A stretch of DNA of 45,532 nt from Pseudomonadota bacterium (GCA_026388815.1 JAPLJA010000041.1:1-45532); one strand, 5' to 3'. Positions 14,124 to 22,645 are shown, numbered from the stretch's first letter. A program made the numbers and translations. The notes: generated by a model not told the origin, from the sequence alone.

Positions 14124-15257
14124 ATGACCATGCTGATGCGTATCACCACCTGTCTCAAAGTTACCGGTCGCCTGTGCGCCGCCGCTCTCTGTCTCATGCT
14201 CCTTTTCGCATCTCCCCCTGCGGTGGCTGCGGACAGCGCCGGCGATGAATTTCTGACCGGTTATATTGCCTCTATCCTTGAGCGGGACCTGCACTGGGAG
14301 AGAGACAGCTATATTTTGAAGATTGTCAATGGGGTTGCCACGATTACCTTGTTTAAAGATGACCCAGTGCGACGGGAGGCGGCCGAAAAGCAGTTGCGTA
14401 CTATCGACGGACTACAGGAGGTGTCGATTGTGGTGGAGCCTGCAGACAGGGGCAAACCGGGAGCGGTAAGCAGGGTTATGGGTCTCACCGGCGAAGGGAA
14501 AGTTTTTCCGGTGGGCGACCTGTTCCGGCCGCTCCTTGCCGACCCGAAGCAGCCGCAGTTCTTTGTCAGCATCAACCGCTTCAAATCATCGGGTGTCCGA
14601 TACACCGTGGCGTCAGTCGGCTTCGGAGAGACATTCGGCATGTACAGGTTCTTCGGTAGCCGTGAGGGGGATGGCCTGCAGCTCAACGTGGAGGGCGCTC
14701 TATTCGCCCGATTCAACCTGGAAGCCCCTTCACATGACCTCATCAACGCGGATTACACCATCGGCATTCCCGCCACTTACCGGTACGGCGACAATTCACT
14801 CCGCTTCCGCATTCATCACCAGAGCTCGCACTTGGGGGATGAATTCCTCCAGAGTGTTAACCCTCCGGAACGGATTAACCTCAGCTACGAAGCCATTGAA
14901 CTCATCTATTCCCGAGAATGGCACGGCTGGCGAGTGTATGGCGGCGGTGAGTACCTGATCCACAAGGAACCGGCTGATCTAAAGCCGATGAGTTCCCACT
15001 GGGGGATTGAGTATCGCGGCAGCAAGCCGCTTGTGTGGAACGGCAGGCCGATTGGTGGGGTGGACATGAAGAGCTTCGAGGAGAATAAGTGGGCCATCGA
15101 TACCAGCGTCAAGGCTGGCCTCGAGTTCGGTCAGCCCAACCCAGGGCAGCGTCGCCTGCGCCTCATGGCCGAATGGTACAAGGGGTTTGATCCGCGCGGC
15201 CAGTTTTACAATAATAAGGTTGATTACTATGGCCTGGGGGTGTCCCTGGGATTCTGA
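14124..15257 (+). CDS. DUF1207-family outer-membrane protein with N-terminal BON-like region
   Basis: ATG 14124 follows AACGGAGGATGAA; the in-frame start at 14052 would overlap the broken gene upstream and lacks a ribosome site. The 377-residue protein has a signal peptide ending near AVAA (about residue 36). A BON-like segment follows: DSYILKIVNGVATITLF, then RREAAEKQLRTIDGLQEVSI. The remainder is DUF1207, with VFPVGDLFRPLLADPKQPQ and many amphipathic strands (LRFRIHHQSSHLGDEF, WHGWRVYGGGEYL). It ends in phenylalanine (LGVSLGF), as expected for an outer-membrane beta-barrel. The role is unknown. Confidence 0.85.
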   Translation: MTMLMRITTCLKVTGRLCAAALCLMLLFASPPAVAADSAGDEFLTGYIASILERDLHWERDSYILKIVNGVATITLFKDDPVRREAAEKQLRTIDGLQEVSIVVEPADRGKPGAVSRVMGLTGEGKVFPVGDLFRPLLADPKQPQFFVSINRFKSSGVRYTVASVGFGETFGMYRFFGSREGDGLQLNVEGALFARFNLEAPSHDLINADYTIGIPATYRYGDNSLRFRIHHQSSHLGDEFLQSVNPPERINLSYEAIELIYSREWHGWRVYGGGEYLIHKEPADLKPMSSHWGIEYRGSKPLVWNGRPIGGVDMKSFEENKWAIDTSVKAGLEFGQPNPGQRRLRLMAEWYKGFDPRGQFYNNKVDYYGLGVSLGF

Positions 15258-15284
15258 CGGAGTTTGTCGAGGAGATGTTTGTTC

Positions 15285-16364
15285 ATGACTGAACAGAATA
15301 ATTCTCAGCAAGGAATCCGCTTCCTCGTCATCGCGGCAGCACTTGTGATCATCATCATAGGCATAAATCAGGCACAGTCGGTCCTGGTGTCATTTCTTGT
15401 CGCCGTTTTCCTCGCTATGCTCGGGACGCCGCCGGTACTCTGGCTTGAGCGGAAACGCATTCCCTCCGTCGTTGCGGTATTGATCGTGGTGACAGGCATG
15501 ATCACCGTTCTGCTGATCGTCGGCGCAATCGTAGGCGCGTCCATCAACAGCTTTTACACTGAGTTGCCTGTCTATCAGACTCGTTTACAGGAGCAATTCT
15601 CGGCATTCCAGTCGTTTTTGGCAAGCAAAGGCATCCGGGGCATGGACAAGGTTCTGCTCGGATTTGTCAATCCAGGGGCGGTGATGAGCCTGACCGCCCG
15701 CTTGCTCGCGGGGTTGGGCTCGGCGCTTTCGAACATTGTCCTGATTTTGCTCACCGTAGCCTTCATCCTGTTCGAGGCCTCAAGCTTTCCCGTCAAGCTC
15801 CGCGCTGTTCTCGGTGATCCTCAGAAGGCATTTCCCCAGTTCACGAGGTTCGTCGGTGATATTGAACGCTATATGGTCATCAAGACGCTCATCAGTCTGG
15901 CCACGGGGATCCTGATAGGGATATGGCTGTCCATTCTCGGCGTAGATTTTCCCATTCTCTGGGGTTTCCTGGCCTTTCTGCTCAACTATGTGCCGAATGT
16001 CGGCTCCACAATCGCCGCCATTCCCGCGGTTCTTCTTGCCCTTATCCAATTAGGGATAGGCAGCGCCGTAATGGCAACAGCAGGATATATGGCCGTTAAC
16101 TTCATACTTGACAATGTGATTGAAACGAGGCTCATGGGGCGGAGGCTCGGCCTGTCCACACTGGTTGTCTTTCTCTCGTTGATTTTTTGGGGAAGCCTGC
16201 TTGGTCCGGTAGGCATGGTTCTGTGCATACCGCTTACCATGACCCTGAAGTTTGCATGCGAGAACAATAAAGGCACACAATGGATCGCGGTATTGCTCGG
16301 GCCTGAGGTGCCCGCTGAAAGCATTCCAAGGGTGTCGAAAAAAAGAACCGGGCCTGAGACCTGA
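15285..16364 (+). CDS. AI-2E (PerM/TqsA) family transporter
   Basis: ATG 15285 follows GAGGAGATG and is preferred over an upstream TTG in the same frame. The 359-residue protein has about seven to eight hydrophobic segments: FLVIAAALVIIIIGINQ, VLVSFLVAVFLAMLG, VVAVLIVVTGMITVLLIVGA and others. The family motif region (LSILGVDFPILWGFLAFLLN and YVPNVGSTIAAIP) is intact, followed by the ETRLMGRRLGLSTLVVFLSL signature and GMVLCIPLTM. Members export or take up AI-2, Na+/H+ or other small solutes; the substrate here is unknown. It sits just after the envelope island. Confidence 0.9.
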   Translation: MTEQNNSQQGIRFLVIAAALVIIIIGINQAQSVLVSFLVAVFLAMLGTPPVLWLERKRIPSVVAVLIVVTGMITVLLIVGAIVGASINSFYTELPVYQTRLQEQFSAFQSFLASKGIRGMDKVLLGFVNPGAVMSLTARLLAGLGSALSNIVLILLTVAFILFEASSFPVKLRAVLGDPQKAFPQFTRFVGDIERYMVIKTLISLATGILIGIWLSILGVDFPILWGFLAFLLNYVPNVGSTIAAIPAVLLALIQLGIGSAVMATAGYMAVNFILDNVIETRLMGRRLGLSTLVVFLSLIFWGSLLGPVGMVLCIPLTMTLKFACENNKGTQWIAVLLGPEVPAESIPRVSKKRTGPET

Positions 16365-16759
16365 AAAAAAGTTTGAGAAGGCTCGATAGAGAAAATTGCA
16401 CACGGGCGGGACAGGCCACTTTCCATAATTCAGCCTGTACCCTTTGATGAGAAAAATGTGGTGCGGGAAAAATCGTGCCTGGTATTGACTCTTGACATTA
16501 GCCTCTATTGAAGTATCGCGCTTGGGATAAGTTTCATCGATTCATAATCCGACATTCAAAAAACGTAAAGAGGGGCTTAAGATCACTCTTCAGATGTCAA
16601 ATCTGATATTCCCTTGATCAGTGAAGACTGAAACCCTGTGACTACCTCTTTTAAAATCAAATATCCACTCTCCACGCTCACCCCGTAACGTTTACTCCCG
16701 TGCTTGCCATGGGTGTAACGGTTGCGTAGAGAAGTACCGTTTCCTTCTAAAGATACTTT
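16365..16759. other. Intergenic stretch without a convincing gene
   Basis: Between the AI-2E-type transporter and the vapB promoter there is about 400 bases with no supported gene. A minus-strand open frame (16909-16583) ends in NRYTHGKHGSKRYGVSVESG and has a plausible protein-like composition there, but its N-terminal part runs through the vapB promoter and the vapB coding region. It could be the decayed end of a lost gene. No terminator-like hairpin with a T-run was found. Confidence 0.4.
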
Positions 16760-16788
16760 TTGACAAACATATTTAAAAAGCATATAGT
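16760..16788 (+). promoter_or_regulatory. Sigma70-type promoter for vapBC
   Basis: TTGACA (16760-16765) and TATAGT (16783-16788) are separated by exactly 17 bases. The -35 box is perfect and the -10 box matches five of six consensus positions. Transcription would start near 16795, giving a leader of about 20 bases before the vapB ATG at 16815. VapBC complexes usually repress their own promoter. Confidence 0.75.
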
Positions 16789-16814
16789 AAAAGCATAAAA
16801 AATGGGTGACTAAA

Positions 16815-17051
16815 ATGCGAGCTACATTAAACCTCCCTGATACACTGATTAAAAATCTCCTACAGGTGAGCGGGGAGAAGAAAAAAACCAAGGCTATCTG
16901 TATAGCCATCGAGGACTATATCCGTCGGCGGGGGAGAGAAAAGCTCCTTTCCCTCAGCGGTAAGGTTCACTTTGAACTCGGCTGGGAGGAGATGGAAAAG
17001 ATCGAACTGAAGGGAATGAAGGAACGTGAGACCAGCAGGAAGCATCGTTGA
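16815..17051 (+). CDS. vapB: VapB-type antitoxin, 78 aa
   Basis: The product starts MRATLNLPDTLIKNLLQVSG and continues KKTKAICIAIEDYIRRRGR, the pattern of ribbon-helix-helix/DUF2191 VapB antitoxins (a beta strand followed by two helices with 'K-T-K-x-x-A-I'). A GTG at 16806 in the same frame is a possible alternative start. The C-terminal tail (SGKVHFELGWEEMEKIELKG) is the flexible part that covers the toxin active site. It overlaps vapC by 26 bases, which ties their translation. It would bind DNA at the upstream promoter. Confidence 0.85.
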   Translation: MRATLNLPDTLIKNLLQVSGEKKKTKAICIAIEDYIRRRGREKLLSLSGKVHFELGWEEMEKIELKGMKERETSRKHR

Positions 17052-17415
17052 TACGAGCGTCTGGATCGACTTTTTCAAGGGCGTTCCTCCAGTCAAAACA
17101 TCCCTGGCAAAATTGATCCACAGGGATAAAGTTTTTGTATGTGGTCCAGTTGTGTTTGAATTACTACAGGGCATAAAATCCTCGAAAGAGAAAGAACAGG
17201 TCAAAGAAGCGCTCCTTTCTCTGCCATATTTGGAGGTCACAATCCAGGATTGGGAGGACGCAGCATCGCTTTCTTTAGATCTCAGAAAGAAGGGCATCAC
17301 AATTCCTCTGACAGACCTCTTGATCGCTCAACTGGCTACAGCGAGCAATCTGGAAGTGGTATCTTTTGACATCCATTTTGACCAAATTCCCGGACTTAAA
17401 CACCGCCAACCTTAG
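17026..17415 (+). CDS. vapC: VapC-type PIN-domain toxin, 129 aa
   Basis: The GTG start at 17026 lies inside the end of vapB. The PIN-domain acidic residues are present: Asp9 in IVDTSVWIDFF, Glu45 in VVFELLQG, Asp97 in PLTDLLIAQLA, and an Asp in the SFDIHFDQI segment (115 or 119). These bind Mg/Mn for RNase activity, which in VapC typically cuts tRNA or rRNA. Length is normal for the family. The pair is an ordinary type II toxin-antitoxin module with its own promoter; whether it is active in this host is unknown. Confidence 0.9.
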   Translation: MRPAGSIVDTSVWIDFFKGVPPVKTSLAKLIHRDKVFVCGPVVFELLQGIKSSKEKEQVKEALLSLPYLEVTIQDWEDAASLSLDLRKKGITIPLTDLLIAQLATASNLEVVSFDIHFDQIPGLKHRQP

Positions 17416-17597
17416 ATTTCTCTCGATCTTTTACTAAGAGGAGCTTTGCTTTTTCCCTTTCCCCAGCGCCTTATAAATTCTTCTACCCTGCCTGATGAAG
17501 CCATTTTTTTATTTCCGATCTAACACCGCCTCCTGATTTTTGTTCAAAACCGCGTACGGTTCTTGTATAGTAATGAAAATTTGTAGCGAGGCACACT

Positions 17598-18140
17598 ATG
17601 ACTCAGGGCATTAAAGAAGTGAAGAAGATTTACCGGGGCAGGGTGATTGACCTCAATGTAGAGAGGGTCTGTCTCCCTAATGATGTTGAGGTTGAGCTTG
17701 AAGTGATCAGGCATCCAGGTGGGGCGGGCGTGATTCCTCTCTTTGAAGACCATTCTATCATCCTGGTTAAACAGTACCGCCACTGCGCCAGCGGAACAAT
17801 CTGGGAGATCCCGGCCGGGAGAATAGATGAGGGTGAAAATCCCGTTGACTGTGCTGTGCGGGAACTCGCTGAAGAGGTAGGATACCGAGCTGCTCATATT
17901 GAGAAGATTACATCGGTTTACAGCGCTCCGGGGTTCTGTACCGAGAAGGTTCATATCTTTCTCGCTACCGGTCTTACACCGTGCGAAACGAATCAGGAAG
18001 AGGATGAGGTAATTGAGGTTGTTAAAATGCCTTTAGACGAAGCTGTAGAGAAGGTTAGAAGTGGCGAGATTGATGACGCCAAGACCGTGGTGGCAATTTT
18101 GCTTGCCTATTTCCATACTAAAGACAGGGAGTTCATCTGA
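17598..18140 (+). CDS. Nudix hydrolase, ADP-ribose pyrophosphatase-like
   Basis: This 180-residue protein has an intact Nudix box from Gly74: GRIDEGEN followed by VRELAEEVGY. Glycine, the REL triplet and the two glutamates are at the correct spacing (G74-x5-E80-x7-REL-x-EE-x-G95). QYRHCASGTIWEIPAG and SVYSAPGFCTEKVHIFLA are typical of ADP-ribose/NudF-type enzymes, where the SAPGF segment downstream of the box favours ADP-ribose. The likely reaction is hydrolysis of ADP-ribose or a related nucleotide sugar to AMP plus a phosphosugar. Its last 8 bases overlap the stop of the minus-strand corrinoid gene. Confidence 0.85.
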   Translation: MTQGIKEVKKIYRGRVIDLNVERVCLPNDVEVELEVIRHPGGAGVIPLFEDHSIILVKQYRHCASGTIWEIPAGRIDEGENPVDCAVRELAEEVGYRAAHIEKITSVYSAPGFCTEKVHIFLATGLTPCETNQEEDEVIEVVKMPLDEAVEKVRSGEIDDAKTVVAILLAYFHTKDREFI

Positions 18141-18771
18141 GGTTTAAAAGTTCTCTCGCCTTCGCTACGGCACTTACTGCATCCGGTGCATAGCCGTCAG
18201 CCCCGATCTCATCAGCATACCTCTGGGAAAGGGGGGCACCCCCTACCAGGACTTTAACGGTTCCCTCTAAACCCTCTGCCTTCAGAAGTTCAATGGTAGC
18301 CTTCATCATAGGAAGGGTGGTGGTAAGCAAGGCTGACAGAGCCACAATCTGCGGCTTTTTGTCCTTGACCTCTTGAATAAATCTTTCAGGAGCGGTATCG
18401 ATCCCGAGATCAATGATTTCAAAACCAGCCCCTTCGAGCATCATCGCAACCAGATTTTTCCCTATGTCGTGGAGGTCACCTTTTACCGTCCCGATAATGA
18501 TCCTCCCCAAAGGCTTTATGCCGGTCTGGATCAGCCTGGGCTTGAGGATATTCATGCCTGCCTGCATTGCCCGCGCGGCAAGCAGCACTTCGGGTACAAA
18601 AAGATCTCCCTGTTTGAATCTCTCGCCAATCATGTTCATGGCTGCAATCAAGCCTTCTTTGAGGATGATCTCTGGTAATACGCCCTGTCTCAGAGCTTCC
18701 TGAGTAAGCAGTTCAGTCTTGTCAGCTTCTCCTTCTGACAGCCCTTCAACAATTCTTTTTATGATTTCCAT
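18133..18771 (-). CDS. Corrinoid (B12-binding) methyl carrier protein, MtbC/MttC type
   Basis: This 212-residue protein has an N-terminal four-helix cap (about 1-85, with LKEGLIAAMNMIGERFKQGD and VPEVLLAARAM) and a Rossmann-type cobalamin domain. The cobalt-ligand motif is GDLHDIG (residues 98-104, His101), followed by SALLTTT and VLVGGAPLSQRYADEIGADG. This is the usual carrier for methyl transfer in methylamine, methanol or other demethylase systems and in methyl-THF chemistry. It starts 10 bases after the upstream methyltransferase stop on the minus strand, so the two form an operon. No substrate methyltransferase (MttB, MtaB or MtbB) is present nearby. Confidence 0.9.
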   Translation of the reverse strand: MEIIKRIVEGLSEGEADKTELLTQEALRQGVLPEIILKEGLIAAMNMIGERFKQGDLFVPEVLLAARAMQAGMNILKPRLIQTGIKPLGRIIIGTVKGDLHDIGKNLVAMMLEGAGFEIIDLGIDTAPERFIQEVKDKKPQIVALSALLTTTLPMMKATIELLKAEGLEGTVKVLVGGAPLSQRYADEIGADGYAPDAVSAVAKARELLNLR

Positions 18772-18781
18772 TCCCGCTCCA

Positions 18782-19576
18782 TCACTTGATCTTCCCTTTT
18801 CTGAAGGCAGCGATGTATTTCAGACCGTAAGAATCCCTGCCGGTCAGGGCTTCACTTGCCAGCAGTGAAGATAGCATGAGCGGATCGCAGGGGTTAAGGA
18901 TTGCGGTATCCAGTCCTTTTGCCAGGGCCATGGTCAGGAAAGCCGCGTTTATTGCCCTTCTTGAAGGGAGACCGTAAGATATATTGCTTATACCACAGAC
19001 GGTGTGTATCCCAGGATAACGATTCATGATATTTTCGATGACTTCGAGTGCAATACGGGCTGAAGAGGGATTGGTGGCAATTGGCTGAACGAGAGGATCA
19101 ATATAGATATTCTGCAATGGTATCCCTTCATTCTCGAGATCGTCAATGATGCTGCCTCCAATACGAACTCTGTCATCAGCAGTTTCCGGTATCCCTCCTT
19201 CTCCGATGCAGAGGGCAATAACCTTTGCCTCATGGTGTTTTACCAGAGGGATCAGTTTTTGACGACTCTCCTTTACTCCGGTGATGGAGTTGATCATCGC
19301 CCTTCCCTGATGCACCTCAAGTGCCTTCTCAAGGGCATCGGGGTTGGGACTGTCTATGCAGCAGGGTTTCTGGACGCTGGACTGAACAGTCCTGACCAGC
19401 CAGGTCAAGAGTTCAGCCTCCTGCTCCCCAAAGATGCCTGCGTTGACATCGATGTAGTCAGCCCCTGCCTCTGCCTGGTTTTTCGCCAGTTTCTGGATGT
19501 ATTCGGTATCTCTTTTCTCCAGGGCAGAGGCAACTTTTTTATTGCTGCTGTTTATCTTTTCTCCGATGATGATCAT
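18782..19576 (-). CDS. Methyltetrahydrofolate:corrinoid methyltransferase (AcsE/MtrH-like)
   Basis: The 264-residue pterin-binding TIM-barrel protein starts MIIIGEKINSSNKKV and contains AGADYIDVNAG, CCIDSPNPDALEKAL, MINSITG, YIDPLVQPI, CGISNISYGLPSRR and LDTAILNPCDP. These are conserved in AcsE and MetH-type pterin domains; the conserved Asp and Asn of DVNAG and ISNISYG contact the pterin. The reaction is methyl transfer between tetrahydrofolate and the corrinoid protein encoded 10 bases downstream. In acetogens and syntrophs this links one-carbon substrates with the Wood-Ljungdahl pathway. No acs/CODH genes are in the window. Confidence 0.9.
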   Translation of the reverse strand: MIIIGEKINSSNKKVASALEKRDTEYIQKLAKNQAEAGADYIDVNAGIFGEQEAELLTWLVRTVQSSVQKPCCIDSPNPDALEKALEVHQGRAMINSITGVKESRQKLIPLVKHHEAKVIALCIGEGGIPETADDRVRIGGSIIDDLENEGIPLQNIYIDPLVQPIATNPSSARIALEVIENIMNRYPGIHTVCGISNISYGLPSRRAINAAFLTMALAKGLDTAILNPCDPLMLSSLLASEALTGRDSYGLKYIAAFRKGKIK

Positions 19577-19696
19577 GATCGCTGCCCCGGGTCTCCTCTC
19601 TTTTACTTGACATGATTAAATTAGAAATGCTAAATATTAGTATGCTATGGAGTCCTCGTTGTCAAGGAATTTGAGTGAAAAAAGAGGAGGTGTACC

Positions 19697-22570
19697 GTGA
19701 TACATATTGATAAAGATGAATGTACCGGATGTGCAGGATGTATTGATCTCTGTCCTACCATAACCTTAACGCTGCGCGAGGATAAGTCATGGTATAAGGA
19801 ACCGCCGTGTAAATCGGCCTGCAGGGATGCCTGCCCTATCCACATGAATGTCCCGGGGTACATCTACTATGCCAAACAGGGGGATTATAAGAAAGCCTAT
19901 GAAGTCCTCAGGGAGACCAATCCCCTCCCGGCCATCTGTGGGCGAGTGTGCTACCATCCCTGTGAAGATGCCTGCAACCGTGGATGTATCGATCAACCGC
20001 TCGCTATTGCTTCCTTAAAGAGATTCATTGCTGACCAGAACAATGGTGGAACGCTGGAAGTGCCTCAGATTGCAAAAAACGGTAAGAGGGTGGCTGTCGT
20101 GGGGAGCGGTCCGGCCGGACTTACGGCTGCCCATGATCTTGCTTTATCGGGTTACGATGTGACCGTATTCGAGGCCCTCAAAGAACCGGGCGGCATGCTG
20201 CGATATGCTATCCCTGAATATCGACTGCCCAAGGAAGTATTGAAAAAAGAGATCAAGTATATTGAGAACTTGGGGGTGCAGATAAAGACCGGAGCGAAGG
20301 TGGGAGAGCAGATAAGGCTTGAGGAATTGACAAAATCATATGATGCCGTTTTCATTGCTGCAGGGGCGAATAAGGATGTGAAACTCGGGATTCCCAGTGA
20401 GCAGACTCCAGGTGTTGTTTATGCCCTTGACCTTTTACGGGATGTCAATGCAGGCAAAAAAGTTGAGTTGGGCAAAAGCGTGGTAATCATCGGGGGAGGC
20501 AATAGCGCAATTGATGCCGCCAGAGTAAGTCGCCGCCTTGGAAGCAAGGTGACCATCATATACCGCCGATCACGTGCTGAGATGCCTGCTTATGCTGCTG
20601 AAGTGGAAGCAGCTGAAAAAGAAGGAGTGGAAATCGTTTTTCTCGCTGCTCCCACTAAGATAGTTGCTGCAAACGGCAAGGTCTCAAAAGTAGAATGCAC
20701 CAAGATGAAATTGGGCTCTGCTGATGCGAGCGGCAGGCCTGCACCCATGCCGATAGCGGGTTCAGAGTTTACCGTTGATGCCGATACCATGATACCTGCG
20801 ATCGGTCAGGCCCCGGACCGTGAATTACTGACAGGAATGGGTTTGAAGCTTTCACCAAAAGAAAGACTTTTGGTGAATGAAAACAGTATGAATACCAGTG
20901 TGAAAGGCATATTTGCCGGAGGCGATGTTGTTACGGGACCTTTATCAGTAGTAGAAGCTATGGCTTCCGGGAGGAAGGCAGCCTGCTCTATTGATAATTA
21001 CCTCAAGGGAGAATCATTGGCGGGCTGCGAAGCAGAGAAAAAGGTTCCAGAAAAACTGAACGAGGAGGAAATAGCCGCTCTTAAAAAGCGATTTCCCTCC
21101 CGGAACAGAGGAGCCATGCCTGAGTTGCCATCTGACAAGCGGATAAAAGACTTTAAAGAAGTAGAGCAAGGTTTTAGTGTAGAACAGGCACGGGAAGAGT
21201 CGGAGCGCTGCATGACAACGTGTCTTGTTAAAGGAGAAAAAATGGGAAAAAAATATGATCTGGTCGTAGTTGGCGCCGGACCTGCCGGTTTAATGGCTGC
21301 CAAGGTTGCCGGTGAAAATGGTCTATCGGTAGCCCTGTTGGAAAGAAAAGCCAATATTACGCAAATATACAGAGTAGACGGCGGCGCGCTATCGCCGATG
21401 AATGAGTATACCTTTGGACAGACCATGACCTTCAGCCCTGAAGCAAAGCGGATCGGCTTTCCCGTCTTAGGGTTTTCCATTCGATATGACGGCCCCTATA
21501 ATAATATCTATGGATTTGATGTGTGGTCTCCCAATGGTAAACACCGGGTTACCTTTGGCAATCGCGAGGAGCAGAAAAAGGATCCCAAGAGGAGGCGTAC
21601 AGCGGTCGCTCTGGACAAGGGATTGATATTGAAAGCTTTACTGGAGGATGCACAGAAAGCCGGGGTGGACATTTTTCCGGCCATGCAGGCGATAGGGGTT
21701 GAAAAGAAAAAAGACAGTGTGGTGGTGGTGACAGAGGATGGAGAAAAATTTGAGGGACTCTTTGCCATTGCCGCTGATGGCGTAAACTCCCGCATCGTCC
21801 GCAGCATGGGTCTGAACAAGGACAGGAAATTTCTTGCTACCAATAGGGCCTATGAATGGGGGTTTGAGGACCTTGATCTGCCTCACGTGGAAGGGATCAC
21901 CTTTATTTTCACCGGATATGGGTTGTTCTCTGTGATCAATGAGGCTGAGAAGAGACATTACCATGTCGGTATTATGAGCTATAACACCAAGGATGATCTC
22001 AAGGGCAAGCTCAACAAGTTCGTCTTCGAAGATCCGTTTTATTCCCAGTGGTTTAAAGGCGCGAAGAAGACATGGACGCGCACCTGCGTGGTCAACATGC
22101 TTTCACCCATAAAAGAGCCCTTCAAAGACAATGTGCTCCTGTGCGGAGACGCAGCGTGGATACTGGAGTTCTCTAATTGTGCTGCCCTCATTTCCGGTTG
22201 GAAAGCGGCGAACGCTGTTACCTTGGCGATCATCGATGGAAAGATTAATAAGGAGGGTGTTCAGAGCTACCTGGACTTCTGGAATAAAGTGTTCTACGAA
22301 CCCTGTGGACAAGTTGAATTTAAGGCGATTGAAATCCATGAATTTCTCAACGCCGATGATCTCGATTATCTGGTCAGCCTGGCCAAAGAGCCCATTCCTG
22401 CGACACTGGATTTTTTTAAACTGATCAATACCATTGGCAGCACCTATGCAGAGCTCTTCCCCCGCATCTCGGAAGAGAGGCCGGATGTCTTTGCAAAACT
22501 CATGGCGATGGCAGATCAGTTGGACGAGGCGAGTGAACATTCTAAAAGAATAGGATTCCCCAACCTGTAG
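19697..22570 (+). CDS. Dual flavoprotein: ferredoxin-GltD-type oxidoreductase fused to geranylgeranyl-reductase-type flavoprotein
   Basis: The 957-residue ORF starts at ATG 19697 (GTGATACAT lies just before, with GGAGG upstream at 19686). The N terminus has a 4Fe-4S motif (CTGCAGCIDLC, 9-19), then GltD-type cysteines (CKSACRDAC, 38-46; CGRVCYHPC, 81-89). Two nucleotide-binding folds follow: VAVVGSGPAGLTAAHDLALS for FAD, then VVIIGGGNSAIDAARVSRRL for NADPH. Residues from Met516 (KKYDLVVVGAGPAGLMAA) to 957 form a second flavoprotein of the geranylgeranyl-reductase/FixC-like group, with LLCGDAAWILEFSN near the end. An internal AAGGAG (21231-21236) precedes Met516, so the second half may also be made alone. 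It would pass electrons from NAD(P)H to an unknown hydrophobic or quinone-like acceptor. I know of no characterised protein with this fusion. Confidence 0.75.
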   Translation: MIHIDKDECTGCAGCIDLCPTITLTLREDKSWYKEPPCKSACRDACPIHMNVPGYIYYAKQGDYKKAYEVLRETNPLPAICGRVCYHPCEDACNRGCIDQPLAIASLKRFIADQNNGGTLEVPQIAKNGKRVAVVGSGPAGLTAAHDLALSGYDVTVFEALKEPGGMLRYAIPEYRLPKEVLKKEIKYIENLGVQIKTGAKVGEQIRLEELTKSYDAVFIAAGANKDVKLGIPSEQTPGVVYALDLLRDVNAGKKVELGKSVVIIGGGNSAIDAARVSRRLGSKVTIIYRRSRAEMPAYAAEVEAAEKEGVEIVFLAAPTKIVAANGKVSKVECTKMKLGSADASGRPAPMPIAGSEFTVDADTMIPAIGQAPDRELLTGMGLKLSPKERLLVNENSMNTSVKGIFAGGDVVTGPLSVVEAMASGRKAACSIDNYLKGESLAGCEAEKKVPEKLNEEEIAALKKRFPSRNRGAMPELPSDKRIKDFKEVEQGFSVEQAREESERCMTTCLVKGEKMGKKYDLVVVGAGPAGLMAAKVAGENGLSVALLERKANITQIYRVDGGALSPMNEYTFGQTMTFSPEAKRIGFPVLGFSIRYDGPYNNIYGFDVWSPNGKHRVTFGNREEQKKDPKRRRTAVALDKGLILKALLEDAQKAGVDIFPAMQAIGVEKKKDSVVVVTEDGEKFEGLFAIAADGVNSRIVRSMGLNKDRKFLATNRAYEWGFEDLDLPHVEGITFIFTGYGLFSVINEAEKRHYHVGIMSYNTKDDLKGKLNKFVFEDPFYSQWFKGAKKTWTRTCVVNMLSPIKEPFKDNVLLCGDAAWILEFSNCAALISGWKAANAVTLAIIDGKINKEGVQSYLDFWNKVFYEPCGQVEFKAIEIHEFLNADDLDYLVSLAKEPIPATLDFFKLINTIGSTYAELFPRISEERPDVFAKLMAMADQLDEASEHSKRIGFPNL

Positions 22571-22645
22571 AGAAAAAAACAGGCTTACCCAATCGGTAAA
22601 TAATCGCTGTGGTGCCTTGAAAGAGCAGGGCAGTAGGCTTCCAAT

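Noticed and set aside
16583-16909. Minus-strand ORF ending NRYTHGKHGSKRYGVS
   Set aside because: It runs through the vapB promoter and the coding strand of vapB and has no ribosome site. Its C-terminal part may be a remnant of a lost gene, but I cannot support it as a gene.
17540-17571. Possible promoter upstream of the Nudix gene (TTGTTC and TATAGT)
   Set aside because: The two boxes are 20 bases apart, too far for a standard sigma70 site; TATAGT alone is not enough.
19577-19696. Cobalamin riboswitch before the methyltransferase/corrinoid operon
   Set aside because: Only 120 bases are available between the divergent genes and no B12-box-like conserved sequence was recognised.
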